Assembly (NCBI GenBank): GCA_015501585.1
Contig: JADNRY010000134.1
Location: 104,394 to 168,393 of the forward strand
Direction of reading: 5' to 3'
DNA length: 64,000 nucleotides
From: Rhodocollybia butyracea
Lineage: Eukaryota > Basidiomycota > Agaricomycetes > Agaricales > Omphalotaceae
In this document: positions 35,957-45,637 of the stretch, one piece after another
Layout of the letters: each line of letters starts with the position of its first letter
Position numbering within the stretch: position 1 is the first letter of the stretch
Notes under the pieces: generated by a model
What the model was told of the DNA's origin: nothing
Databases searched by the model: none
Seen by the model: only the letters and a program-made list of their open reading frames with translations
Translations under genes and position numbers: made by a program

Positions 35957-36935
35957 TGTTATGACTCAATCAATAGTCTCATCCAAAGCTTCACGGTACG
36001 TAACTTGGCAGTAAAAATGATAAGAGAAATTAATGAGATTATAGAGCAAGCCTTTCCGTTTGTTGAAACCGCTAGGCAAAAAAATATATACTCAAACAAC
36101 TAGGCTCAAGTAAAGTTAGTAACTAGTTTGTAATACAAAACTCACAGAAGTTATTATTTGGAGATAGCTTGACAAATAATAATATGATTACCCTTGGAGA
36201 TAGCTCAACAAGCAGTAATATGAATCAGAACTATTACTCGGAGATGGCTCAACAAGTAGTAGTGAGTGTGGTGTCTAGTACTTGGAGATAGCTCAACAAG
36301 TAATAGTGAGTGTGGTGTCTAGTACTCGGAGATAGCTCAACAAGTGGCAATTAAAGAAGTATTCACTAGGAGATAGCTCAACAGGTGAATGTTAGTTGAT
36401 ACAACTTGGAGTTAGCTCAACAAGATGTATAAATGTGTATTGTAGCTTGGAGATAGCTCAACAAGATACAATGAGTTGGTCTGGTGATTCACACAAGTGA
36501 TAACAGCAAACAAGTGGGGGTTTGGATTTAAGAAAAATAATACGTCTACCGTACACTGGTAAATCTAGCCTTCTTATATACTGTTTAATATGTACTAGTT
36601 AGGAAATGCTGCGGAATGACTAGATTTGAGTCATAACTGCGGAAATGCTGCGGATTGATCAACCTGACTGCGGATGCTGTGCAATGACTGATGGTGAATC
36701 ATTTAAGCGGAACCATGATTGACTGATGTTAAGTCATTCAGTGGAACCGGAATTGAGTAATAATGAGTCAATACTGTGTATAAGGGTCTGTGCGGCATTA
36801 CCTCAAGCGGTGTGAAGAGAAAATAAGTAATGAATGTGTGTAATAAGTGTGAAGTAGGGATGTTAATGATAGTGGCCATAGTTGGTTAATAGAAGAAAAA
36901 GGTGGGTGCATAGGATGTGGATGTGGGTCATAACA
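35957..36935. mobile_element. Solo LTR inserted in the KDZ gene
   Basis: 979-bp insertion with perfect 9-bp inverted ends TGTTATGAC...GTCATAACA, flanked by TCTAG (35952-35956) and TCCAG (36936-36940), a 5-bp target duplication with one mismatch. The KDZ reading frame resumes directly across it (FECL then EDF). It has no coding sequence. TG...CA ends and a 5-bp duplication fit an LTR retrotransposon reduced to one LTR. Confidence 0.75.
36160..36478. repeat. Eight copies of a 17-bp hairpin-forming motif
   Basis: GGAGATAGCTCAACAAG or close variants start at 36160, 36196, 36240, 36284, 36328, 36369, 36408 and 36449 (spacing 36-44 bp). With the preceding CTT each can form an imperfect hairpin (CTTGGAG / CTC..CAAG). 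The repeats lie inside the solo LTR. Confidence 0.8.
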
Positions 36936-37761
36936 TCCAGACACTCAAAAGTAAACACTGTTTCAGGTTTTGTAGTGGTGCCAGCGAGCATTTGTGCCTC
37001 CAGCAGCTGGTTGAAGCGACTCTTATGAACAGCTCCGCAGTTGCAGAATGCAACTCTGGTTGAGTATATTCCATTTACATGCATGATTGTCATCAAAGTA
37101 CTGCTTGATTTGTTGTCGTACAAGGCTGAAGGACATCAGTCACCATTATGCCCGAGCGTGAGGACATAGCCAAGCTCACTGATATCTGGGCGTATGAAGA
37201 AGCCAATATCAGGCTTGAAAAGCTCCACCCAGTGTAGGGGACAGCAAAGATGATTATCAAGGAAGCAATTCAAACATGTAGGGAGGGAATGGAGGCAGTC
37301 CGTGCATCAGACAGTGCGCACACTGTCGGGATTGCCACACAAACATGGCTCGTTAACATGACAGCTGTGTGCTGTCGCCACCACTGCCCCGGTGATTTTG
37401 CTGTCAAGAGTTGCAAAGTTTTGCATATACACAGATGCAGCCTGCAATGCAAAGGTAAATTTGAGGCCTGTCAACAGTGAGATTTACAACACACCTTGGA
37501 TTCATAAGTTTGTTTTGGACACCTAGACTTCCTGGAAGGCTCTGGAGTGGGAGAACAATTTTGTTTGGATAACACTGACCCGCTGGGGATAATGATGCAC
37601 TGGAGAGGCTGGCCATTGAACCCTCCATAAGTTATTGAAGATTGACTGGTTGTCTGAGCTGGAAATTGAAGATTTGCGAGCTGTATTTCCCTTTGGGAGA
37701 GGTGCTTCTGCCTGGGAGCCTTCTTTCCAGCCAAGGCATACAAGCCCAGCTTTTGCGCCAC

Positions 37762-39330
37762 TACAATCCAAAAAATGTTAATACAAGAAGGAAGTTGTTA
37801 CAGTGCAGCCGCTTACTCTTCTAGTGAATGAGGCAGGTGGTGGTTTGAGAATAACGAGGTGGTGGTTTGAGAATGACAAGTACAAGGGCCAGTGAAAGTG
37901 ACAAGGTCATGCAACCTAGGCCGGAATGGAAGCGGAGCCGATGTAGGGCCGAAAGGCAAGATCAGGATCGTGGGAATGATATCCGGAACAGACTACAAGG
38001 CCAAAGAAACAGTGGGACTTTGGTGAAGCTATTAGCAACACCCCCAAAACACCACCAAGGTTGTCCCAGAAGGAAAGGAAGTAAAGTGCAAGAAATCACC
38101 AAGGTCAGACCAAGGTATGAGTGTGAGAATGGTCCGAGATATGTCCGAGGTAAGGACCTCGCCGAGTTGGCCGGTATCAGACAGAACAGCAAGAATAAGG
38201 AACAAAGAAAGACTTAAGGAAAAGCTTGGAAAAGTATGGTAACTTGAATAACTCATGTAACTTGTGATTTTTGGCTGAGGAACAATAGTACAAAGTACCT
38301 AGCTTATATAAAAGTGACTTAATTGTTAAATGAAGACAATAAAGTTGGACCGAGGTAATGCCAAGGCCGGAACAAGGTGGAATCAATACAAATGATAAAA
38401 CAATAAGCAATAGAGTAGAAAAGACAAAAGAGATAAACATCGGCGCACTGCGGACCGCTGTGGGAAAGTAATGAGTACCGAAAGAGTCCGCCAATATATT
38501 GGGCCGAAGGTATGGCCAATAAAGGCGTTGGAAATGTGAGTGCCGAAGTAGGAATGAATTTGTGAAGTCCAAAGGTATATTGGAAGGAATAAAATAGAGA
38601 ATGGAGTTTCAGAGCCGCCAGAGGTCATGGAAACTATCGGAGCCGTGAGAGACCGTGAGAGAAGGTCAGGAAATCTCGGAGAGCCTCGGAATGAGCCGGA
38701 ACATCTCGGAATAATGATGGAAAGGCATGAATGTAACAGAAAGTAGAATCGTGATATTTTGTGGCACTGAACAATTAAGTCCTCAATCAATACAATTGAA
38801 TAGTACAATAAGTTGGCCAAGATAATTATGTGTTGCAAAGAGTGGGGTTAGCGAGCTTGGGCCATCTGATCAATGTGCTGGTCCAAAAACCTATCACTTG
38901 AGGTATATCTAGTACAGATTCCAGATAACTGCATAAACCATCCCCTCTACAAAGATACAATGGCACAACAATGAACAGCCATAGAAACTTGGGCAAAACC
39001 CTTGCCAGAATTCTGTTGCTCCAATCCATCTTATTTTGGTAGAATGTTTCTCGGGATTTGGTGCACCCGAGACAAGGAGCTGGGCACCAATACAATGAAG
39101 AACTTTGCAAAATGCCAAGATCCACAGAGACCCAACTTGCATCATGATCTGACCATCATTCCGGGATTTCAAAAACAAACAGCATCAAAGGTTGGGCTAA
39201 TGAAGAGACTTGTAAGTTTTACTGCTACTTTGAATAGCGACTTTGTGTTTACTGACGTGGACATCTTGTAGAACAGGTGTTGTCATTCACTGTGTAAACC
39301 AGCAGGTGCGGTAGAGGCAATGGAGTTAGA
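37762..39330. other. Repetitive-looking DNA without a clear gene
   Basis: Several frames are open but none resembles a protein I know. From 37840 a 20-bp unit (GAGGTGGTGGTTTGAGAAT) is repeated twice. From 38100 to 38720 many GCCGA/CCGAGG/CTCGGA words recur, suggesting the remains of an LTR. Confidence 0.35.
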
Positions 39331-39770
39331 AGATCAGCTCCAATTAGCCAACGACATCATCCATTTTCTGGATGCGGTCGGACATTCAAGCAGAGTAAAG
39401 CAGCTGAAATGTGATTTCATGACACCCATGTGAAAGAAGATCATCATTGACAAGCAAAGGGAAGAAAGGGAACAGGCTGAGAAGGATGTGGGTGCAAAGA
39501 TTGCAGCTGCTGTTGCTTCCTTTGTTGCTCCAAGGGTACTTCCGCTAGACACTCTGACCCACATAAACAGCATTCTAGATATATGCCGGCTCTCTCCTAT
39601 CTCTACTCCGGCAGCCGATTGAGTAACCCGCAAGGTCTTTGTTGGCGTGATTCTTCAGCTCACAGTGAATGGAAAGCCTGTAGGTGGGAAGCATCGTTAA
39701 GCCAAAAGTAGCCAAGATGTCAATGAGCCGGGAGGTAAGAGAGTGAAGCATGAGCTTGAATAGTTTCAGC
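39331..39770 (+). pseudogene. Broken coiled-coil open frame, unknown
   Basis: The plus strand reads ELEDQLQLANDIIHFLDAVG, then a stop (TGA at 39432-39434 in CATGTGAAAG), then a charged coiled-coil-like stretch (DKQREEREQAEKDVGAKIAA) and LTHINSILDICRLSP, followed by another stop. It looks like a small protein gene inactivated by two or more stops. Its codon texture resembles the two intact genes just downstream, so it may belong to the same unit. Confidence 0.35.
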
Positions 39771-40499
39771 TTGCATGATGGACAATCTATACATTGTAAA
39801 TTTTCGATGTATTTCTTTGGCTTTGGTAGAAGACTACTTACCTGATCTAATCGTAATCAACTTGAAGTCGAGAGTTTGTTGAACAGCCTGTGTGCACTCG
39901 GAGTCAAATTTCAATGGCTTTCCTTGTTCTGTACACTCACCTTGTTGCAAGTCAACATTGTGTTGGGGGACAAGAGCAAAATCAGAATAAGTCCAACTCC
40001 TAAGAGAAATTTGGGATAAGCCCAAATTTCTAGCAGTTGGGAGAAGCCTGTACTGCATTAAAAAGAGAGATTAAAAAGAGAGATCTTGAAGGAAGACAAA
40101 TGAGAAGACGACGTCGAAGGTGGTGGCGGTTAAAAAATGAATTAGCGTGATCTGAGTCACACATGACCTGTTGTGATAGTCACAAGACAGATCAATTGGC
40201 GTCAATCCTGAGCGCTTCAAATGAATCATTTGGCCCATATGGTCCAGGCTCTTCAACACCAACAATGATGGGTTATGGTCTCACTCAAGACAGTCTTACA
40301 CCACTTGATTTCACAGTTTGTTGTTGCACAACTGCAGCTAAGGGCACAGTCGATGATTGTATTCCTGTGGTGCATATGCACTTGTGGTCCATGTTATGGT
40401 CTTTTGTCCATGAAACTTCTCAAATAGGAAACCAGACTTTGACCGAATGGCTATTTAACACAGGTACATTCTCCCTCCCCTCCCTCCCCAATAATTGCC

Positions 40500-41265
40500 A
40501 TGCCTCACACAAGCCAAGAAGTAGAAATTGCCTATACACTTCTCTCACTTTGCTCACCATCTCAACCAAATCCTCGACAATCTCTTAAGCGTCTGGAGCA
40601 ATCTATCACACCTCCCACTGTCCCAAAGAGATATAGAGCCATTTTGAAACACCATCCTTCAGAGATTGATTTGCCAGACTTTGAGGAACTTGGACATTCC
40701 CCCATAAAACCTGGTAAGTGCTTTAAGCTTGATTGAATTATTCACCATTAATAATTCGCATTAGAATGGCCTTCTTCTCCTGAAAGTAATTCCTTAGCCA
40801 TCAAGGAGCTTGTTTGTTCCCCCCCAAACAAGACCTTTGGTAAGTTTTATAGATTTCCATTGTGCCTTTCTCCCATGGACTGTTCCTCTTTTTTTCAGAG
40901 ATTCCTTATGTTGACAATGATAAAGAAAATATCCCGCATAGTCAGTACATGTTCTCCAAGCGCCCAGACCAAGACTCAGAGTTGCAAGCTTCTATGTGCA
41001 AAGTATTTGGTGAGTGGAAGTCATCCTCTGCACGCAGACGCTGCTTACATCGATCACTTTAGGTCTCTTGTACAATAAGAAAGGCAAAGAGAACGTTCCG
41101 CCTGTCCAACACCCCTATTTTGTACCCCCCATTGAGGAGGGTGTTGAAGACTGTTCCGACAATGACTACAACTCCTTCTCCTCATCCGAGTATCATTCCG
41201 GTGCTTCAGGTTCAAGTGATTCAGTGTTGGAGTTTGACACAGAAGACAGCCTTTCTGACTTTTAG
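40500..41265 (+). CDS. Unknown 200-aa protein with two KEN motifs
   Basis: Four exons: 40500-40713, 40765-40839, 40899-41009 and 41063-41265. All have GT-AG introns in phase 1, giving 200 aa. The N-terminal half is polar and Pro-rich (LKRLEQSITPPTVPKRYRA). The middle has DNDKENIPH and the third part GKENVPPV, two KEN-box-like motifs each followed by proline. The C-terminus is acidic and Ser-rich (about 150-200). No membrane segment or signal peptide. I do not recognise the family. It sits inside transposon-rich DNA but has clean introns and no stops, so it is probably expressed or recently acquired. A nuclear, cell-cycle-degraded protein is one guess. Confidence 0.6.
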
Positions 41266-41687
41266 TAGCTTTTAGTGTACGCAATCTTAAACTCTTAAAC
41301 CTTATTGGATTTGTACTCGCCATCTCCATTGTAAAAATTTGATTGCTCTTCATCCCAAAGTATGTGAAAACCATGAAAAAAACCTGAGAACAGTCAAAAG
41401 GAACTATTGCTATGCAGACTCCACAACAATAAGCATCAGAATGCGACATATGGCCACAGGCCAAAGTAAAGTAGGACCTGCAGTCCAACGAGTATATTAC
41501 CAAAAGTGAAGAAACACAATTGTATCTCCTGATAGCCGACAGCACACCAAGTCCTTGAATACACTTTGACCATTGCAGACAATAAACTTGACATTTTTGC
41601 CAATTCAGAGCTTCTATTGTCTTTGAGGATGGCCACTGGAAAGACTACAAAATAAATCACAAACCAAACTTTCTAGCCAAAACTACT

Positions 41688-42441
41688 ATGTCCTACAAAC
41701 AACACCCCACCTACAGCGATACTCTCCCTGCTAACTTCTTGCAATCATCCAATTGTGCCAAAGCCATCTTTGGTCTCATCCTCCAATGGCAAGAAGAAAT
41801 CAGTAGCACAATGGTGCAAGAGTTGATGAGCTGCGCCAACTCAACACTCAAACATCACACAACCATGAACATGGGCATTGAGACTGCTTGCTTCTTTGGT
41901 GCTATCACAGTTCAGGTAAGCAGCTTTCTCTCTATTATTTTAAGGCTAGACAATTTACCAAATAACTCTGTAGCGTTGCCGTAAATGTATTGACAAGCAG
42001 CTCATCCATTCCTGGACCTCCACCAAGAGATTTGAGCTTCTTCATCATTATTCCGACTGGCTCATCAAGGTCAAAGATAGAGACACATTGAAGGAAATCA
42101 TCCTGCAAATCTTTGCAATCACAGAGTTTGGTAGAGCCACGCAAGAAAACCACCAGTTCAAGCAGAAACTATCAGATATTGTTGTCTTGCTGGACAAGGA
42201 CCACTGCAAGCCCTCTTTTCCAACATCCAGTAAACGCAAATGTGATGATGCCAATGAGGGCAAAGAAGGTGCTATGAAGATCTCCAGGCGCGCCACTGTT
42301 TGTTACACCAAGAGGGAAGTGGAGGCATTGATTGTGAGTTGCAAGAAGATCAAAGAGGCATCAATGGATCCATTGATGCTTAACAAGGAGCTTGCACAGG
42401 CCATGTCTGAGTTGAAGGACACTCTGAATACCTTTGCATAG
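41688..42441 (+). CDS. Unknown 231-aa protein with C-terminal coiled coil
   Basis: Two exons, 41688-41915 and 41974-42441, joined in phase 0 to 231 aa. The first exon encodes a helical, Cys-containing region (SNCAKAIFGLILQWQEEI, MSCANSTLKHH). The second has a basic RCRKCIDKQ stretch, a helical middle, a possible nuclear signal near SSKRKCDD (about 158-166) and a C-terminal Leu/Lys/Glu helix likely to form a coiled coil (about 190-229). No family recognised. It lies 422 bp downstream of the KEN-motif gene on the same strand, so the two may be one functional pair. Confidence 0.55.
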
Positions 42442-43130
42442 CGTAGAGTATATAGTCAAGCATACCTTGTAGTGCTACAACAATTCATGCTTTATCAGAT
42501 GTGAACTAATCTAAAAGTGTCAGTCAATGAATGAAAACTATTTTGTGCATGAACCGTAGTGTTAGCCCAAATGTGATAGAATCACACAGACCCTGAAACT
42601 ATAGCTGGTTCCAGTGTTTTCTTCCCATTGAGAATGGGACGTCCCGCAAGGTGTTAATTGGCCAGATTAATCAGAATAAGTCCAATTACCTCTGCATTCA
42701 GGAGAAGCCCAAGACTGAAGTGGTCAGGATAAGCCTGAACCACAAAAAGATTAACAAAAGGCATGTTGAACATTGAATGTTGAACTTGAAGTTGCAGTGA
42801 TTTTGTCATGTGATGCTATAATCTTGGGATTTCCGAGTTGGTCCGAGTATATGACTCTGAGATTCTGTACTTCCCTAATTTGGGTGCACTCGCATCAAAC
42901 TTCAAAGTCCCTAACAATTTGAGCAAAACTTATAACATTGAGTGCATGAATAAACATGAGCTACATATATACATAATGGTGGAACTATCAGAGGTTTATA
43001 TCCTGTGCCCATGCCCTCTCAATTGCTTCACCATCAGAGACACAACAGGTATACTTGTACCTGTACTGACAATTACCGGAGTGGGAGCAGTTCAGTCACC
43101 CAACTTATCAGGCTTATTAGTCTACACTTT
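42442..43130. other. Spacer, no gene seen
   Basis: A 102-codon frame at 42838-43146 has no recognisable features. Near 42672-42735 the words AGAATAAGTCC, GAGAAGCCC and GGATAAGCCT occur in close order, similar to a cluster at 39990-40050. Confidence 0.35.
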
Positions 43131-43813
43131 TGTTACATTGACCTGACTAAAAAGACTCAAAGTCCCTGGCAAATCTAAGGTGCCTTGGTCATGTCCAGGA
43201 TGGCTTGGTCATGTCCAGGATGGCTTGGTCATGTCCAGGGAAGTGGGTCATGTCCAAGCAAGTAGGCCATGACCTGGTCACCTGGGTCAAGTTGGTCATG
43301 ACCAGGGGTAGGATAGGGTATGCCCTGGCAGGGATAGGGTACCTTGTGGGAGAGGAGGGAGACCTCTTAGGAGGGGTGTGGAACTTCCAGGGTAGGAGTA
43401 GGGGGTGCAGTGGGGGTGACAGAGGGGGAGTAGAGGGTGCTGAGGGAGGAGTAGGGGATGCTTGGAAAGCAGTATAAAATGCTTTGGGAGAGATGTCAGC
43501 CTCCAGAGTGGAATAAGATGGTGCAGGAGAGATGTCAGTTTACATGTGAAGTGTGTGCAACCTTGGGGAGTGTTTTGGTGGGCTAATTGCAGGTACATGG
43601 GGCAGTGGGAAGAGAAGGGAAGCTGCTGGCTCATGCTGAGTTGGATCTGTTGGTTAATGAAGACTCCTAGACTCTTAGATGGCTCTGAGATGGCTCTGAG
43701 ATGGTGGTTCAAGACTACTATTAGATCATTATCAAGGGTTGTAGTTACACATCATTTGTATATATGTGTTTGTCTACAGCCTTGATTGAGCAGCCCAGGA
43801 TAAATATCCAACA
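43131..43813 (-). mobile_element. Ty1/copia-like LTR (3' LTR of a gag-only element)
   Basis: 683-bp LTR, minus orientation, with ends TGTTGGATA (complement of 43805-43813) and AATGTAACA. A purine tract (complement of 43814-43826, GCAGAGGGGGAG) lies directly upstream, as expected of a polypurine tract, next to the gag stop. Three 20-bp tandem units of TGGCTTGGTCATGTCCAGGA lie at about 43181-43240. Confidence 0.7.
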
Positions 43814-43861
43814 CTCCCCCTCTGCAAAACAAAGAGAGCTCCCCCTAAGCTATAAATATAA

Positions 43862-44255
43862 TCAAGCATGAAAATCAATATACTCCTCCTCTTCAAAGGG
43901 TGGACAAGTAGGATGAGCAGAAAAACCATAAGTATCAATAGGAGCAATGAAATGTGAAGAGATGTTATTGGGAGGATTGTGAGTGATGTGTGCAGTGTCA
44001 TATGTGCAGTTAAGACACCAGTGCTTGACTTCCTCTGGCATGTCCTTGACACAGTTAGAAGCCTTGTGTGACATACCTCCACAACGGTGACAGCCATCCA
44101 TAGACATATTGCACCAGCGATTTCCGCGACTGTCTATAAATCCTTGTCCATCTTCATGACTGCTTCCATTGGAAGCTCCCCCTCTTCCTCCCCCTCTACC
44201 ACTAAAACTTTCCCTAGTACCAGATCCATTCTGACTTCCTCCTTTACTTCCCTTT
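43862..44255 (-). pseudogene. Ty1/copia-like Gag C-terminal part, zinc knuckle
   Basis: The minus-strand frame reads a Gly/Arg/Ser-rich region (RESFSGRGG) followed by a CCHC knuckle CHRCGGMSHKASNC (C-x2-C-x4-H-x4-C) and an acidic tail to the stop at 43862. There is no protease, integrase or RT between gag and the LTR, so the element was gag-only or had lost pol. The N-terminal part is cut off at 44255 by another LTR element. Confidence 0.7.
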
Positions 44256-44518
44256 TATAACGCGCCCTATGGGCAAAGTCCTTAGGAACACCGGTGAACA
44301 CAACAAATAGGATACTATTGTGTGTACGACGGTGTAAAAGACTAACTCGACTCTTAAGTAATCATACGATACTTATAGTAACGGATTTATTATATAATTA
44401 AGAATAAATAGAATGATAAGATAGACCGTTTGGTCTATCGGCGGCGTCTAGGATGACCGTATCGCCGGATACGGTCAGTGGTGATTATGGAGAGGCGGAG
44501 GCGTTACACCCTCCCCCA
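44256..44518 (-). mobile_element. LTR of a gag-only Ty3-like element
   Basis: 263-bp LTR (minus orientation) with near-perfect inverted ends TATAACGC (44256-44263) and GCGTTACA (44511-44518). A purine tract GGTGGGGGAGGG (complement of 44519-44530) abuts it. It interrupts the copia-like gag. Confidence 0.65.
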
Positions 44519-44848
44519 CCAGATTAACATCAGGGATGTGAATTGAAAATGGTAATGACATCATCACCATCCAAACCATTTTTAATTTGGTTTAACATAG
44601 AATGATCCCGTATCAAGTACGGGATTAATTGATGCGGCGCATCAGATTTTCGGACTTGTCCGAATCAAACGATAGTGGGGCGTACCACTAGAGCATGATT
44701 TGATTCGGAAATGTCCGAATGTTCAACGCGCAGACTCGGAAGTTTCTGAGTATTGCTTAATGAGGATTCTCAGTGAGAATCCGGGCTGAGGATAAGTAGT
44801 GATGCCCAGGTAAGGCATATTACCTGGGCGTCGGAATAAACCAATAAA

Positions 44849-45590
44849 TCATTCGGAAGGTTTATCCTTTCCGATATTTAAGGAGGTGTCCTCCTCGATT
44901 GGCTCAAGAACATTTTTAATGTTCTCGGTGTCCGACTCATTGGGGTGTTCTGATGATTCAAGTTCATTGTCTCTATTCCTAGAAGAGACATAATATTTAG
45001 TGAGGGCCGTGTGGTCCTCAATGCGTGTGACGGCTCTGACCATCACTTCTAATCTGGCATACTCCAGAACGATCCCCTCGTTCGTGAGTTGCCTGATAAT
45101 ATTGAAGGGTAATCCCTCAATGAACCGTTTCCGCATTGTTGCATCATCCGGTGTTTGGAGCATCCGTGATGCCCATCATGTAAGTGAGGAATAATAATCC
45201 CTCACACCCATATCGGGTGAATACTCAATAAGGTCAAACTGCCGTGCAGCTTGATGAATGATCGTTGCTTGGATGCAACGATCAAAGACACCAATGATGG
45301 CACCTTCAAATGTCCACTTAAGGACAGTGCGGTGTATACCAGCAACTTCGTCGTTATACCAGTCAAGGGCTTTGCCCTTTAGAAACATGCCAAGCACGGC
45401 AGTCCGTGTAGCATCGTAATCGTCACCGCACATGCGGTTGACTACCATCCATTGGAGAAGTGACATTAGCCACCGCTCGAAGACATCGACATCCGGAGAT
45501 CCATCATAGACCTCCGGAGATGGAACTTTAAGAGCTTTACGGCTCTCAATGGGAGGGATAGGATTCCCTACCTTATCTCAAATTTGTTTA
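44849..45590 (-). pseudogene. Ty3-like Gag fragment with an in-frame stop
   Basis: The minus-strand frame from about 45590 encodes a retroviral-type Gag core (FERWLMSLLQWM, GKALDWYNDEVAG, QFDLIEYSPDMGVRDYY). It continues after one in-frame TGA (45176-45178) to FIEGLPFNIIRQL and an acidic tail ending at 44849. There is no pol before the LTR, so it is a non-autonomous or deleted element. Its 5' part is cut near 45590-45637 by the large LTR element. Confidence 0.7.
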
Positions 45591-45637
45591 CGGTACACTT
45601 TGTGTACCTTGTGTTTCCATCGGGAACGATGTTCCGT

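Larger units (their letters stand above)
30895..37761 (-). pseudogene. KDZ (Kyakuja-Dileera-Zisupton) transposase, decayed
   Basis: Read on the minus strand from high to low coordinates. About 37.76-37.4 kb is an N-terminal basic region. About 37.1-36.94 kb is a cysteine-containing CxC-like block (FCNCGAVHKSRFNQLL, TVFTFECL). About 35.95-35.4 kb follows. The core is at 35.19-34.77 kb (TYDISCQFSKNL, PKLHLKGHKSDCKY, NGEAIKCAWAENKPIGSSSKEMN), then DWNW, 34.28-33.87 kb, 32.1-31.0 kb (LPSHFK) and an acidic tail ending at 30895. This order and these motifs are typical of KDZ transposases. The gene is broken by a solo LTR, a MITE, about 1.8 kb of other DNA, stops and frameshifts. In the core, several expected residues are changed (CCCQTNG where GVGRTDG is usual). 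Confidence 0.8.

Noticed and set aside
36160..36478. CRISPR-like array (17-bp repeats with variable spacers)
   Set aside because: Fungal genome, repeats lie inside an LTR, and spacers are similar to one another.
37867..38217. 116-codon basic open frame
   Set aside because: Low-complexity charged composition in repetitive DNA; no known protein pattern.
38177..38838. Hydrophobic open frames on the minus strand
   Set aside because: Overlapping frames in AT-rich repetitive DNA, no conserved residues or intron structure.
43296..43785. Open frames within the copia-like LTR
   Set aside because: They follow the tandem repeat sequence and overlap on both strands.
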